Positions 1 through 11,200 of a stretch of DNA of 64,000 bases are shown in pieces. Made by a program: the position numbers and the translations under genes. A model generated the notes under the pieces. It was not told where the DNA came from and ran no database searches. It saw only the letters and a list, made by a program, of their open reading frames with translations. Every line of letters begins with the position of its first letter. Position 1 is the first letter of the stretch. This stretch comes from Sabellastarte sp. h YS-2021 (lineage: Eukaryota > Annelida > Polychaeta > Sabellida > Sabellidae): positions 45,079,293 to 45,143,292 of the forward strand of contig OZ024927.1 in assembly GCA_964017235.1 (NCBI GenBank), read 5' to 3'.

Positions 1-489
1 GTTGTTCTATGTAAACAGTTGAATACGAATGTAGTTATTAATCAAGGGTTCATATGTTATAATAATCAGTGTTTTATATGGTGCATTGTAATTACATATT
101 CTTAGTTCCAGTAATTAAAGTTTACATTTTGTTACAATATTAAGTAGAACTCTGGTCATTATGTCCACCCCCCTGGGGGGTGGATATATTATTTTTGCTT
201 TTTCTGCCGTTCGGCGTCCGGCGTCACGCATGGTTTCCGCTCATTTAAAGGAAAAGTATTAGAGCTATTGTCACAAAATTTGGTATGCAGGCTTATTGGG
301 TCAGTAGCTTGCTTGGGATTGCTTTTGGCTGTTGTACCTCTTTTGCTTACCGAGTAATACTTAAGTACAGCTATTTTCAGTACCCATTGGTTTCCGTGCA
401 TTTAAGCCAAAATAATTAAAGATATTTTACTACAATTTTGAATACAAGATTGTTATGTCAATAGCTCGCTTGGTATTGCATTTTCACCA

Positions 490-2590
490 CTTTTGGCGGC
501 CATCTTGAATTTTTGCGAAAAACGAAAAAATCTTAATATCTCACAAACCATAAGAGATAGAGCGATTTGGACAGAATTTTTGACTCACAGGGTAGTAGAA
601 AAGTATTCTGTACAAAATTAAAAAATTTTGACTTTCGCCACTTTTGGAGGCCATCTTGAATTTTTGCGAAAAACGAAAAAATCTGAATATCTCAGAAACC
701 GTAAGAGATAGAGCGATTTGGACAGAATTTTTGACCCATAGGGTAGTAGGAAAGTATTCTATACAAAATTGAAAAGTTTCAATTTTCGCCACTTTTGGCG
801 GCCATCTTGAATTTTTGCGAAAAGCGAAAAAATCTTAATATCTCAGAAACCGTAAGAGATAGAGCGATTTCGACAGAATTTTTGACCCATAGGGTAGTAG
901 GAAAGTATTCTATAATTTTTCAATTTTCGCCACTTTTGGCGGCCATCTTGAATTTTTGCAGAAAAACAAAAAAATGTTAATATCTCGGAAACCGTAAGAG
1001 ATAGAGCCATTTTGACAGAAATTTTGACTCGCATGGTAGTGGTAGAGTATTCTATGTGCAATTGAAAAATTTCAATTTTCGCCACTTTTGGCGGCCATCT
1101 TGAATTTTTGCGGAAAAACAAAAAATGTTAATATCTCGGAAACCGTAAGAGACAGAGCGATTTCGACAGAATTTTTGACCCATAGGGTAGTAGCAAAGTA
1201 TTCTATACAAAATTGAAAAATTTCAATTTTCGCCACTTTTGGCGGCCATCTTGAATTTTTGCGGAAAAACAAAAAAATCTTAATATCTTGGAAACCGTAA
1301 GAGATAGAGCGATTTCGACAGAATTTTTGACCCGTAGGATTGTAGCAGAGTATTCTATGTGAAATTGAAAAAATTCAATTTTCGCCACTTTTGGCGGCCA
1401 TCTTGAATTTTTGCGAAAAACAAAAAATATTAATATCTCAGAAACCGTAAGAGATAGAGCGATTTCGACAGAATTTTTGACCCATAGGGTAGTAGCAGAG
1501 TATTCTATACAAAATTGAAAAATTTCAATTTTCGCCACTTTTGGCGGCCATCTTGAATTTTTGCGAAAAACGAAAAAATCTTAATATCTCAGAAACCGTA
1601 AGAGATAGAGCGATTTGGACAGAATTTTTGACCCATAGGGTAGTAGCAGAGTATTCTATACAAAATTGAAAAATTTCAATTTTCGCCACTTTTGGCGGCC
1701 ATCTTGAATTTTTGCGAAAAACGAAAAAATCTTAATATCTCAGAAACCGTAAGAGATAGAGCGATTTGGACAGAATTTTTGACCCATAGGGTAGTAGGAA
1801 AGTATTCTATACAAAATTGAAAAATTTCACTTTTCGCAACTTTTGGTGGCCATCTTGAATTTTTGCGAAAAACGAAAAAATCTTAATATCTCAGATACCA
1901 TAAGAGATAGAGCGATTTGGACAGAATTTTTGACCCATAGGGTAGTAGGAAAGTATTCTATACAAAATTGAAAAATTTCAATTTTCGCCACTTTTGGCGG
2001 CCATCTTGAATTTTTGCAGAAAAACAAAAAATGTTAATATCTCGGAAACCGTAAGAGATAGAGCCATTTCCACAGAAATTTTGACTCGCATGGTAGTGGT
2101 AGAGTATTCTATGTGCAATTGAAAAATTTCAATTTTCGCCACTTTTGCCGGCCATCTTGAATTTTTGCGGAAAAACAAAAAATGTTAATATCTCGGAAAC
2201 CGTAAGAGATAGAGCGATTTCGACAGAATTTTTGACCCACAGGGTATGGAGAGAGTATTCTATGTGAAATTGAAAAATTTCAATTTCGCCACTTTTGGTG
2301 GCCATCTTGGATTTTTGCTCGGAAACCACAAGAGATAGAGTGATTTTAACAGAATTTTTGACCCGTAGGGTGATAGCAAAGTATCCTATACAAAATTGAA
2401 AAATTTCAATTTTTTCGCCACTTTTGGCGGCCATCTTGGATTTTTGCGGAAAACCCAAAAATGTTAATATCTCGGAAACCGTAAGAGATGGAGCGATTTC
2501 GACTGAATTTTTAACCCATATGGTAGTAGAGGAGTATTCTATGTGAATTTGAAACATTTCAATTTTCGCCACTTTTGGCAGTCATCTTGT
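490..2590 (+). repeat. Tandem array of ~151 bp units (family B, type 1), about 14 copies
   Basis: Each unit contains CGCCACTTTTGGCGGCCATC, then ATATCTCAGAAACCGTAAG, AGATAGAGCGATTT and GACCCATAGGGTAGTAG at constant spacing. Units differ by scattered point changes (aaacgaaaa against aaacaaaaa, dinucleotide cgatttgg against cgatttcg), and similar variants occur in runs. Read on the minus strand the unit carries CAAGATGGCCGCC, a YY1-like core. Open frames here are by-products of the repeat. Confidence 0.9.
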
Positions 2591-2833
2591 TTCGTAGAAA
2601 TTTTCAACCCACAGGGTATCTAATCAATGTACTATTGGCAATTTTCAAAATATTTTACTCTCCCCAAAAATTTTTAACCCATATGGTAGTAGAGGAGTAT
2701 TCTATGTGAATTTGAAACATTTCAATTTTCGCCACTTTTGGCAGTCATCTTGTTTCGTAGAAATTTTCAACCCACAGGGTATCTAATCAATGTACTATTG
2801 GCAATTTTCAAAATATTTTACTCTCCCCAAAAA
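2508..2833 (+). repeat. 163 bp direct duplication joining the 151 bp and 169 bp unit types
   Basis: The segment from TTTTTAACCCATATGGTAG to TACTCTCCCCAAAAA occurs twice in a row (2508-2670, 2671-2833) with essentially no differences. Its left half is type-1 sequence (CGCCACTTTTGGCAGTCATC) and its right half is type-2 sequence (CAACCCACAGGGTATCTAA). It is therefore a hybrid unit that was then duplicated, probably by recent unequal exchange or slippage. Confidence 0.85.
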
Positions 2834-3115
2834 TGGCGGCCATTTTGAATTTTTCAGTTTTTGCCTAAAATGAAAAAACGCAAGTTTGCTTCTGTCTCCT
2901 TAACCGTGCGAGATAGAGCGATTTCAATGAACCCACAGGGTATCTGACCAGTGTACCCTTGGCAGTTTTCAAAAAATATTCCTCTTCCCACATATGGCAG
3001 CCATTTTGAATTTTTGCCAAAAATTGAAAAACGGAAATTCGCTTCTATCTCCTTAACCATGCAAGATAGAGCGATTTCGTCAAAATTTTCTACCCAACCA
3101 ATGCAAAAAGGCATG
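2834..3115 (+). repeat. Diverged 169 bp-type units (family B, type 2)
   Basis: One and a half to two units carry ATGGCGGCCATTTTGAAT, CTCCTTAACCGTGCGAGATA and GAGCGATTTC. This is the unit type that makes up the large array at 26095-30870, here more diverged. The stretch GAAGCTGAAATAATTTACAT just after it is shared with the right flank of that array at 30880. Confidence 0.8.
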
Positions 3116-3339
3116 AAGCTGAAATAATTTACATGTATACTAATAAATATTTAAGCATCATTGATATATTTTACAGATGAAACAGGGCCTTGTAAGATTA
3201 CTGTACAATTTTTGCAAAAGGTTGATAGGGTGGACATTACACATGATAATGTGTGTTCTTCTATGCTATCCTGTTTCTATTCATATGTCGCAGCTACAAG
3301 CAACAGGGCGTCCTATTTCTAGTTTTTATATAAGTTAGA

Positions 3340-4190
3340 AGGTTATACAAGTACAAGGAATGTGAAGCATTGCTTCATAGCTTAGGAATCCAGACACAGG
3401 AACATCTTCCCATATTTAGAGATTAGTTTGGCAAAATATGCGGTCACGTGGCATTTTCAAGCTTAAGAACCAGTCTTTCCTATAATTCCCTGCTAGTCAC
3501 ATTATAATTCCCTGCTAGTCACATGACCCTCCATATTAGGTACTGTTATCTGTAAACTCTTAGATAATAGGTCACATGACCACAACCAGTTCTTATTTCT
3601 TGGTCACATGGTTACCCACATTTCTTATGAATACAGGTCACATGACTCCTTACGGATCCTTTTTAAGCAATGTTTTGGTCACATGACCAAAATGTATATA
3701 AGAATTTACTAAATTACTAAAATCCTTGATCATGTGACTTCTGTATTTGGACATTTTACTGAATTCTGTGAACATGTAACCATTAGTTCCTGTAGCATTC
3801 CAGAGAGAGAGAGATGCTTCTGACTCAGGGCTTGCATTCCACAGTTTGTTATAAAAAGAGCCAGTTTAGCTAGAGAGTGCAGATTTTTCACCAGAGAGAC
3901 TTTTGACCAGAGTAGTGAGCAGAGCAGGATTACAACTGAGGCACCATCAAAAGACTTTGTAACTTTTTTGTGAAAAATCACTTTCTTGAAATAAAGAATT
4001 ATTTGTTGAAAACGATGTCTTATATATTTTATTTGAATTCAACCAATTGTCAAGTAGATAACCCAGAAAAACCAAGAAGAAAACAAACACTACAAAAATA
4101 CAAACCATCCTCTACTTGACAATATTGATCCAGAAAATAACGATCTACTTAATGACCACATAAATCCATGGGTATAGTTAGTGTGATTTA
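3340..4190 (+). other. Non-coding stretch with LTR-like order of signals (possible solo LTR)
   Basis: No gene is visible. The stretch has a repeat-rich upstream part with palindromic E-boxes (3440-3740), then TTATAAAAAGAGCC (TATA-like, ~3850), an AATAAA at ~3990 and the inverted pair GTCAAGTAG / CTACTTGAC at ~4050 and ~4113. This order resembles the U3-R-U5 layout of an LTR. I could not define TG...CA ends or a target duplication, so a decayed promoter or another repeat remains possible. Confidence 0.25.
3440..3740 (+). promoter_or_regulatory. Cluster of palindromic E-boxes (GTCACRTGAC)
   Basis: About seven GGTCACATGACC-like or GTCACGTGGC motifs occur in ~300 bp (near 3442, 3526, 3571, 3602, 3637, 3676, 3728), separated by unrelated sequence. 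GTCACRTGAC is the known core for USF/MITF/TFE-type bHLH-zip factors. Function is inferred only from motif density. Confidence 0.4.
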
Positions 4191-6894
4191 TTGTATCCAC
4201 CGGAAGCATCCGGTGGATACTTTGGTTTAGTGTCCGCTACGCCGCCGCCGCCGCCGCGCGTAGAGAGATTTTCGGCGTTAACGCTCTAAGAGGAAAACAA
4301 CAGTAGCTAGGTTCACCAAATTTGCAGGATATCTTCATTGGGGGGTAAGCTTCTCTGGGAAGGAAAATAGCCTCATTCTGAAAAACAAGATGGCCGCCAC
4401 GGGCATTTCTTTGAAAATAATCTACATTTTTCTACTGGCTGTTCCTCATAGGTAGAAGGTTGAATCTCTTCATAGGTGATATGTATGACACATATACATG
4501 TCCTCTACAACCTTGCACACATTTGACCTTGAAGCTCCTAATTCAAGGTCATCCACGGAGTGCCGAAGTAACCCACATAGCGGACTTAAAAGTGCCTATA
4601 ACTCGCTTATTATTGGTCCTAGAGGTTTGGGATGGTAAACCAACCTATAGGAAATCATGGGCTGGGAGTCTTCTGGCGTGGTCGGATTTGACCTTGGGCC
4701 CCTCCTTCAAGGTCAAATGAGGACAGCCAAACTTAAAAGTGCTTATAACTCGCTTATTATTGATCCTAGAGGTTTGGGATGGTAAACCAGCATATAGGAA
4801 ATCATGGGCTGGGAATCTTCTGGTGTGGTCGGATTTGACCTTGGGCCCCTCCTTCAAGGTGAAACGAGGATAGCCAAAGGTAAAAGTGCCTATAACTCGC
4901 TTATTATTGGTCCTAGAGGTTTGGGATGGTAAACCAACCTATAGGAAATCATGGGCGGGGAATCTTCTGGCGTGGTCGGATTTGACCTTGGGGCCCCTCC
5001 TTCGAGGTCAAATGAGGACAGCCAAACTTAAAAGTGCTTATAACTGTACTTATTATTGGTCCTAGATGTTTGGGATGGTAAACCAGCATATAGGAAATCA
5101 TGGGGTGGGAATCTTCTGGTGTGGTCGGATTTGACCTTGGGCCCCTCCTTCAAGGTCAAACGAGGATAGCCAAAGGTAAAAGTGCCTATAACTCGCTTAT
5201 TATTGGTCCTAGAGGTTTGGGATGGTAAACCAACCTATAGGAAATCATGGGCTGGGAGTCTTCTGGCGTGGTCGGATTTGACCTTGGGCCCCTCCTTCAA
5301 GGTCAAATGAGGACAGCCAAACTTAAAAGTGCTTATAACTCGCTTATTATTGATCCTAGAGGTTTGGGATGGTAAACCAGCATATAGGAAATCATGGGCT
5401 GGGAATCTTCTGGTGTGGTTGGATTTGACCTTGGGCCCCTCGTTCAAGGTGAAACGAGGATAGCCAAAGGTAAAAGTGCCTATAACTCGCTTATTATTGG
5501 TCCTAGAGGTTTGTGATGGTAAACCAACCTATAGGAAATCATGGGCGGGGAATCTTCTGGCGTGGTCGGATTTGACCTTGGGCCCCTCCTTCGAGGTCAA
5601 ATGAGGACAGCCAAACTTAAAAGTGCTTATAACTCGCTTATTATTGGTCCTAGAGGTTTGGGATGGTAAACCAGCATATAGGAAATCATGGGCTGGGAAT
5701 CTTCTGGTGTGGTCGGATTTAACCTTGGGCCCCTCCTTCAAGGTCAAACGAGGATAGCCAAAGGTAAAAGTGCCTATAACTTGCTTATTATTGGTCCTAG
5801 AGGTTTGGGATGGTAAACCAACCTATAGGAAATCATGCACTGGGAATCTTCTGGTGTGGTCGGATTTGACCTTGGGCCCCTCCTTCAAGGTGAAACGAGG
5901 ATAGCCAAACATAAAAGTGCTTATAACTCGCTTATTATTGGTCCTAGAGGTTTGGGATGGTAAACCAACATATAGGAAATCATGGGCTGGGAATCTTCTG
6001 GTGTGGTCGGATTTGACCTTGGGATCCTCCTTCAAGGTCAAATGAGGACAGCCAAACTTAAAAGTGCTTATAACTCGCTTATTATTGGTCCTAGATGTTT
6101 GGGATGGTAAACCAACATATAGGAATCATGGGCTGGGAATCTTCTGGTGTGGTCAGATTTGACCTTGGGCCCCTCCTTCAAGGTCAAATGATTACAGCCA
6201 AACCTAAAAGTGCTTATAACTCGCTTATTATTGGTCCTAGAGGTTTGGGATGGTAAACCAACCTATAGGAAATCATGGGCTGGGAATCTTCTGGTGTGGT
6301 CAGATTTGACCTTGGGCCCCTCCTTCAAGGTCAAATTATTACAGCGAAACCTAAAAGTGCTTATAACTCGCTTATTATTGGTCCTAGAGATTTGGGATGG
6401 TAAACCAACCTATAGGAAATCGTGGGCTGGGATTCTTCTGGTGTGGTCGGATTTGACCTTGGGCCTCTCATTCAAGGTCCAACGAGGACAACCAAACTTA
6501 AAAGTGCTTATAACTCACTTATTATTGGTCCTAGAGGTTTGGGATGGTAAACCAACATATAGGAAGTCATGGGCGGGGAATGTTCTGTCATGGTCGGATT
6601 TGATCTTGGGCCCCTCCTTCAAGGTCAAACGAGGACAGCCAAACTTAAAAGTGCTTATAACTCGCTTATTATTGGTCCTACAGGTTTGGGATGGTAAACC
6701 AGCGTATAGAAAATCATGGGCTGGGAATCTTCTGGTGTGGTCGGATTTGACCTTGGGCTCCTCCTTCAAGGTCCAACGAGGACAACCAAACTTAATAGTG
6801 CTTATAACTCGCTTATTATTGGTCCTAGAGGTTTTAGTGCATTGTCTTTACGGTGGATACAATTTGCATCGGTTCTCCGATGCGCTAGGTCTAG
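4191..6894 (+). mobile_element. Element A1: satellite-carrying non-autonomous Helentron-like element
   Basis: The left end is TT followed by a palindrome (GTATCCACCGG ... CCGGTGGATAC, 4193-4220). A leader with a (GCC)n tract and ATGGCCGCCACGG follows, then a 147 bp array. The right end is the inverted subterminal repeat GGTGGATACAA (6852-6862), the perfect hairpin GCATCGG-ttct-CCGATGC (6867-6884), and CTAG at 6891-6894 followed by TTAAT. Copies A2 (19356-21197), A3 and A4 share the left end; A2 also shares the right hairpin and CTAG end. No protein is encoded. Confidence 0.65.
4575..6840 (+). repeat. Tandem array of ~147 bp units (family A), about 15 copies
   Basis: Each unit reads TTATAACTCGCTTATTATTG, TCCTAGAGGTTTGGGATGG, ATAGGAAATCATGGGCTGGG, then TTTGACCTTGGGCCCCTCC and TTCAAGGTCAAA. 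The last two words form an inverted pair of TCAAGGTCA motifs. A four-unit higher-order period of ~590 bp is visible: the variant GGGAGTCTTCTGGCG recurs at 4665 and 5255. Because 147 = 3 x 49, frames stay open across many units on both strands; these are not genes. Confidence 0.92.
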
Positions 6895-7069
6895 TTAATC
6901 GAATTGAATAACAATGTGGCTTTAGGTTGTAACTATGATTAAAAATCAAAACATTAACCACATGCTGAACATCGGTATTAACAGGTAGGGTGCAGGAACT
7001 AATGTCTATCTATGTTCACTGGTATCGTATTTACAACTTGGAGCCATATTCTCAGACAATGATGTATTA

Positions 7070-7700
7070 GTCTGGTTCCCGACCTAACCCTGCAATATAG
7101 GGTCGGGTATCGCCCGCCATCTTGGGTACTACACTTCTGTAGTTACTACCTAGCAATGATCAAGAAGAAATTAAATAAAAAGATTTCTAATTAACAAATT
7201 TCATGCATATTTTGACACAATATCCCCCTTTTATTGTTTAATGATATGGCATAATAATTTAACGACATTTGTGATAAACAAAAAATGTGCATCAGTTTAA
7301 GTGTCGTCGATCCTCTATTATCGCCCAAAAACATGTATTTGCTTCTAAAGATTATTGTCTTCCCAAAATATTTTAAAGTTTAATTGGCATTATTTGATAT
7401 TACAAGTCCAGTAATATATGGTAAAAATATTATGAATACACACAAAATGCATATAAATAATTAAAATAACCATCGAGACTTCCCGATAGATGATGGATAT
7501 TAGTGATGCATTCTTTTGGCTAGTCAGCACTGGTACTTACTAGTTCACATCCGGGAAAATGCGGTTAAAAATGCAAAGAACTTTTTCACGGGAAAATCGC
7601 ACCATCTCACGATGTGAAAAAGAATGCAGCATTAATAACATAAGGTCATCGTGGGCGATATCAGTCCCTTTATTGTTAAAGGTTGGCTGGTTCCCCTTCT
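7070..7700. mobile_element. MITE with ~50 bp imperfect terminal inverted repeats and 12 bp target duplication
   Basis: The direct repeat AATGATGTATTA flanks the element exactly (7058-7069 and 7701-7712). The left end (GTCTGGTTCCCGACC ... GGGTCGGGTATCGCCCGCC) and the right end (GTGGGCGATATC ... GGTTGGCTGGTTCCCC) are inverted relatives over ~50 bp. The interior is AT-rich with no open frame. The superfamily is not clear: the duplication is longer than for hAT (8) and nearer to Mutator-like elements (8-10), or part of the 12 bp may be coincidence. Confidence 0.6.
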
Positions 7701-8197
7701 AATGATGTATTAAAGTGTGCATATTTTAGTAGGGTTCACAATAGTTCACAATCTTTATATGCCTTCTAAAGTATGACATCAGACAAAGGAAATAAACAGA
7801 TGATCTACGTACAGCTGGTGTTTGATTCAGGCAGCATTTGATTTGGACAATTTCTTTAGAATTGTATTGAAAGGCAAATAAAAAAAAAAAAAAAATTAGC
7901 AAGATAGTGAGTTTCAAAAACTTTCTGTATGGAAATAAACTACTTTAGATCTGTATAATCTAATGATCAGTAATTGCTTTCTTAGGATGTAATTGTTGGG
8001 TTAGTTCTCATATTATGTATCTGCATTATTTTTTTCTTAACTCTTATTTTCAAACTTTTTAAAAAACTCTAACTGGCTTGGGATATGTGCCTTGCAACAT
8101 TTCACACAGCCTTACTTTTTTGCTGAAGTATGCATTGATGTTAGAAGTTTGAATGTGTTTTTATGGTGTTGTTTATGTTCACTTTCAGAAGATAGAT

Positions 8198-8219
8198 ATG
8201 ACTGAAAATGCGGGAAAAG
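8198..8219 (+). CDS. Exon with start codon of the AT-hook-like gene
   Basis: It codes for MTENAGK plus the first base of a Gly codon. The acceptor TTCACTTTCAG ends at 8188, nine bases upstream of the ATG, and the donor is AAAAG|GTACAT. Phase 1 matches the next exon exactly. Confidence 0.65.
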
Positions 8220-11200
8220 GTACATCAATAGGTATTGTACATTTTAATCTTCAATAAATTATTTATTTTTAATTTTTATCGCAGGTATGTTTGAAGTATA
8301 AACATTTATAATGCAGGAATTAATTAAGACAAACATGTATGTTTGTGCAATAGTGTTTAATATTTCAGTATAATGTGGTCAGATTTTGAAATATTAGATA
8401 GTGAAATGAAATTCTTTTATACATGCATTATGAAAAACCACCAAAAAATTCTTGGTAATTTTATTGTGGCACTATGGGAATACAGAAAGGTGCTGTGGTT
8501 TAAATAATATTAGTTATTACTTGATTTTGTGAAGTATCCGTCTCATGTTTACTGAAAATGCAAAAGATTGTACAAGGTTTGAAAAATCAGACAAAGAAAA
8601 CTGTTTCTGTGTAAACTAATTAGTGTTGTTTATAGATGTGCCACATGAAGTGTAGATGGTATTTGTTTCATATTAAAAGACATATGACCTTATTTGGTCT
8701 AAATTATTATGTAAACTCGTGCCAAGATCACACATTTCTGCATGGTTGTATCTGTACATATGTGATTTCCACTTGATGACCTTGTCCTTCAGCCTCTGAA
8801 CAGAGACTTTGTGTCTGGCTAGTGTCTAGGGTGTATATTTTAATTTATCTTGTGAATCTTGTGAGGGGATGAACTGCTATTTTCAACATTTAAAAAAAGA
8901 CGCTCTCCAATGCAAATCACTGTTCAAGCATGATGAATAGCGCCAAGCATGCCCTACCCACATGTGAATCCCATCAAATTGCACCAAATGCATCCAACCC
9001 AAATACAAAGTGGACCAAACCAAAACTAGACGAGCCTGGTCTTTTGTAGTGTGTAACCCCTGAATTGAAAGGTGTGACCTAGGTATTAAAAAGCCTTTCG
9101 AAATTTAGCGAGGAAAAGCATATGCTCAATAACAACCATACTCAAGTAGATGCAGATTACTTGTAAGAGCATTATCCATAAAATATTGTGAAAGAAAGTT
9201 TTAAGAAACCATGAATTAAATATACAGAAATATGAAACAGTGGCATGAGCCCAGTTGTCTTGTACTGAAATATATGAAATGACAGTTACTTAAATTTGAA
9301 GTTATTGTATCTGATAATTAGGTCAGTCTCTCAGGCCTAGAAGGACAGAACGGGCACACAGAGGGAAACCTGATTTTTACAGCCCATCTGATTATGAAAA
9401 TCCATTTAAAAGGGTAAGAAATGGTGACTTTAATCCAAAGTAAATTTCATTTTCTTCTTGTTGCTTGTGATTGAAACATATTTAGGAAGTTTGTGAATTT
9501 TTTTTTATTTTTTTGTGTAAGGATGAAACTCAATTCATTTTCTTTCTTTTTTATGAAATCAAATCAAATATTTTGCACTGTGGATATGAAACCATTCAGA
9601 TATTGAACAAGAAGTATTATGTTGTAGGATACTTTGTGTAATTCATGGAAGATTTACAATGGCAAGCTTATGTTTTCAGCAAAGGAAAAGAACATCCAGT
9701 GCTGAGGCTGAGATTGTGAAGAAAAAAGGAAGACCCCGAAATTCACTGAAAACCTTGAAGTTTGAGAGTACCAAACAAGTTCAGAAAAATGAAGATGAAG
9801 GTTCAAGAGACAATGGTAATTTACTGCCACTGTTCTTCATTTTGTTCCGGTTTATTTAGTTCACGAAACACTATTATTAGAAGTAGTGTTGGTATCGAAT
9901 AATAATATGCATATCGATATCAAACCATATTTTTGCCTTCCGTATCGATCGATATTGAAATATCAGGGGATGAGATGCTTTCCTTTGGGAGACCTTCCAA
10001 ACTCTTTCGCTAGGTTTAGTATTTCCCGAAACGTAAACAAATATGGCGTTTCCGCTTCAGCGGTAAGTGAAAGTTTACAAAAATAATATGAAAACCAATG
10101 TATTCTTCAAATATTTTCCTTTATTTGAATGAAAAACCCCATATTTGTACCTGGTAAGTAGTATATTTCGATATTGATATGGCACTCTACATTATTGATA
10201 TCGGCAAATTTAGCGTGAATCGATAAATATTTCAATATCGATAAACAATACCAGCACTAATTAGAAGTTATATGTAAAATATCAATTTGTCAAGTCTTTG
10301 CTTTAGCTGGGTTTGCAAGGTCAGTGTTCGCTCTCGAGCGCGATTTCATGAGTTTGTACACACTCTGGGGCGAGTTGTCGCAAAACCAACTCACCAGCGC
10401 GTTGGTGCTGTCGCTACCAGGCGAAACACTCAAAACTAACTGAAGAAATTTGTCTATTATCGGAAGCGACGACGTACATGTTTCCTCATAGAAATGGGTG
10501 AGAAAAGCATGAAAAGCAGTTTATTTTATTTTATATATCCAGCTAACAGTAATTCACGTGAGAATTGGGGTATTCTCGCAAGATTTCTGTGCTTTTTGTC
10601 GATTTTTAAGCTCGTCTTCTTCTGTAGTGTCACAGGCGAAACAGTCGAAACAACTACTGACCAAAGAAATTTGTCTATTATAGGAAGTGACGACGTACAT
10701 ATTTCCTCATAGAAATAGGTGAGAAAGACATGAAAGTGAGTTTATTTTATTTGATACATCCAGCTAACAGTAATTCACGTGAGAATTCAGGTATTCTCAC
10801 GAGATTTCCATGCTTTATGTCTAATTTTTAACTCGTCTTCTGCATATTGTGTCACAGGCGAAACAGTCGAAACAACTACTGACCAAAGAAATTCGTCTTT
10901 TACTGGAAGAGACAAAATATATATTTCTTCGAAGAAAAGAGAAGAAATGCAATTTATTTATTTATTTGATGAATCCAGATAACAGTAAAATAATAATTTA
11001 AAAAATAAATAAAAAACCAGTAGCACCCAGCCATTAAGCCATTAAGATGTGGTTTAGAAGTGAAATTTTAAAAAAAAATAAAAGACCAATAAAAACAACA
11101 TTAAATAGTTTATTTATTTGAACTTTTAGTTTAGCATCTATTTCTTATTATTTAAATAAAGAAGATTCTATGCAATCCCAAATTGGAACTAAATATTTCA

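Larger units (their letters stand above)
158..3322 (+). mobile_element. Element B1: satellite-carrying non-autonomous Helentron-like element
   Basis: The element opens with a palindrome (stem TCCACCCCCC, one-base loop, GGGGGGTGGA at 164-184), followed by a CG-rich phrase with repeated CGGCGTCCGGCG-like words. Two tandem arrays follow (490-2590, 2834-3115). On the right the inverted subterminal repeat GGGTGGACATTAC (3227-3240) leads into a hairpin, ACACAT-gata-ATGTGT, and the end CTATTTCTAG before TT. A second copy at 25627-31080 shares both ends, which fixes the boundaries. No protein is encoded. The Helitron/Helentron assignment rests on these end structures; no Rep/helicase is present to prove it. 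Confidence 0.6.

Noticed and set aside
541..2572. Minus-strand frames of 66-147 residues
   Set aside because: Translations of the 151 bp array, repeated with the unit period.
4226..4262. CpG island promoter at the GCC-rich tract
   Set aside because: The tract is only ~35 bp and is part of the mobile element leader found in other copies.
6210..6911. 233-residue open frame as a gene
   Set aside because: It is the 49-residue translation of the 147 bp unit repeated; explained by unit length divisible by three.
7866..7917. 63-residue minus frame with a Phe run
   Set aside because: The Phe run is the translation of a poly(A) tract; chance frame.
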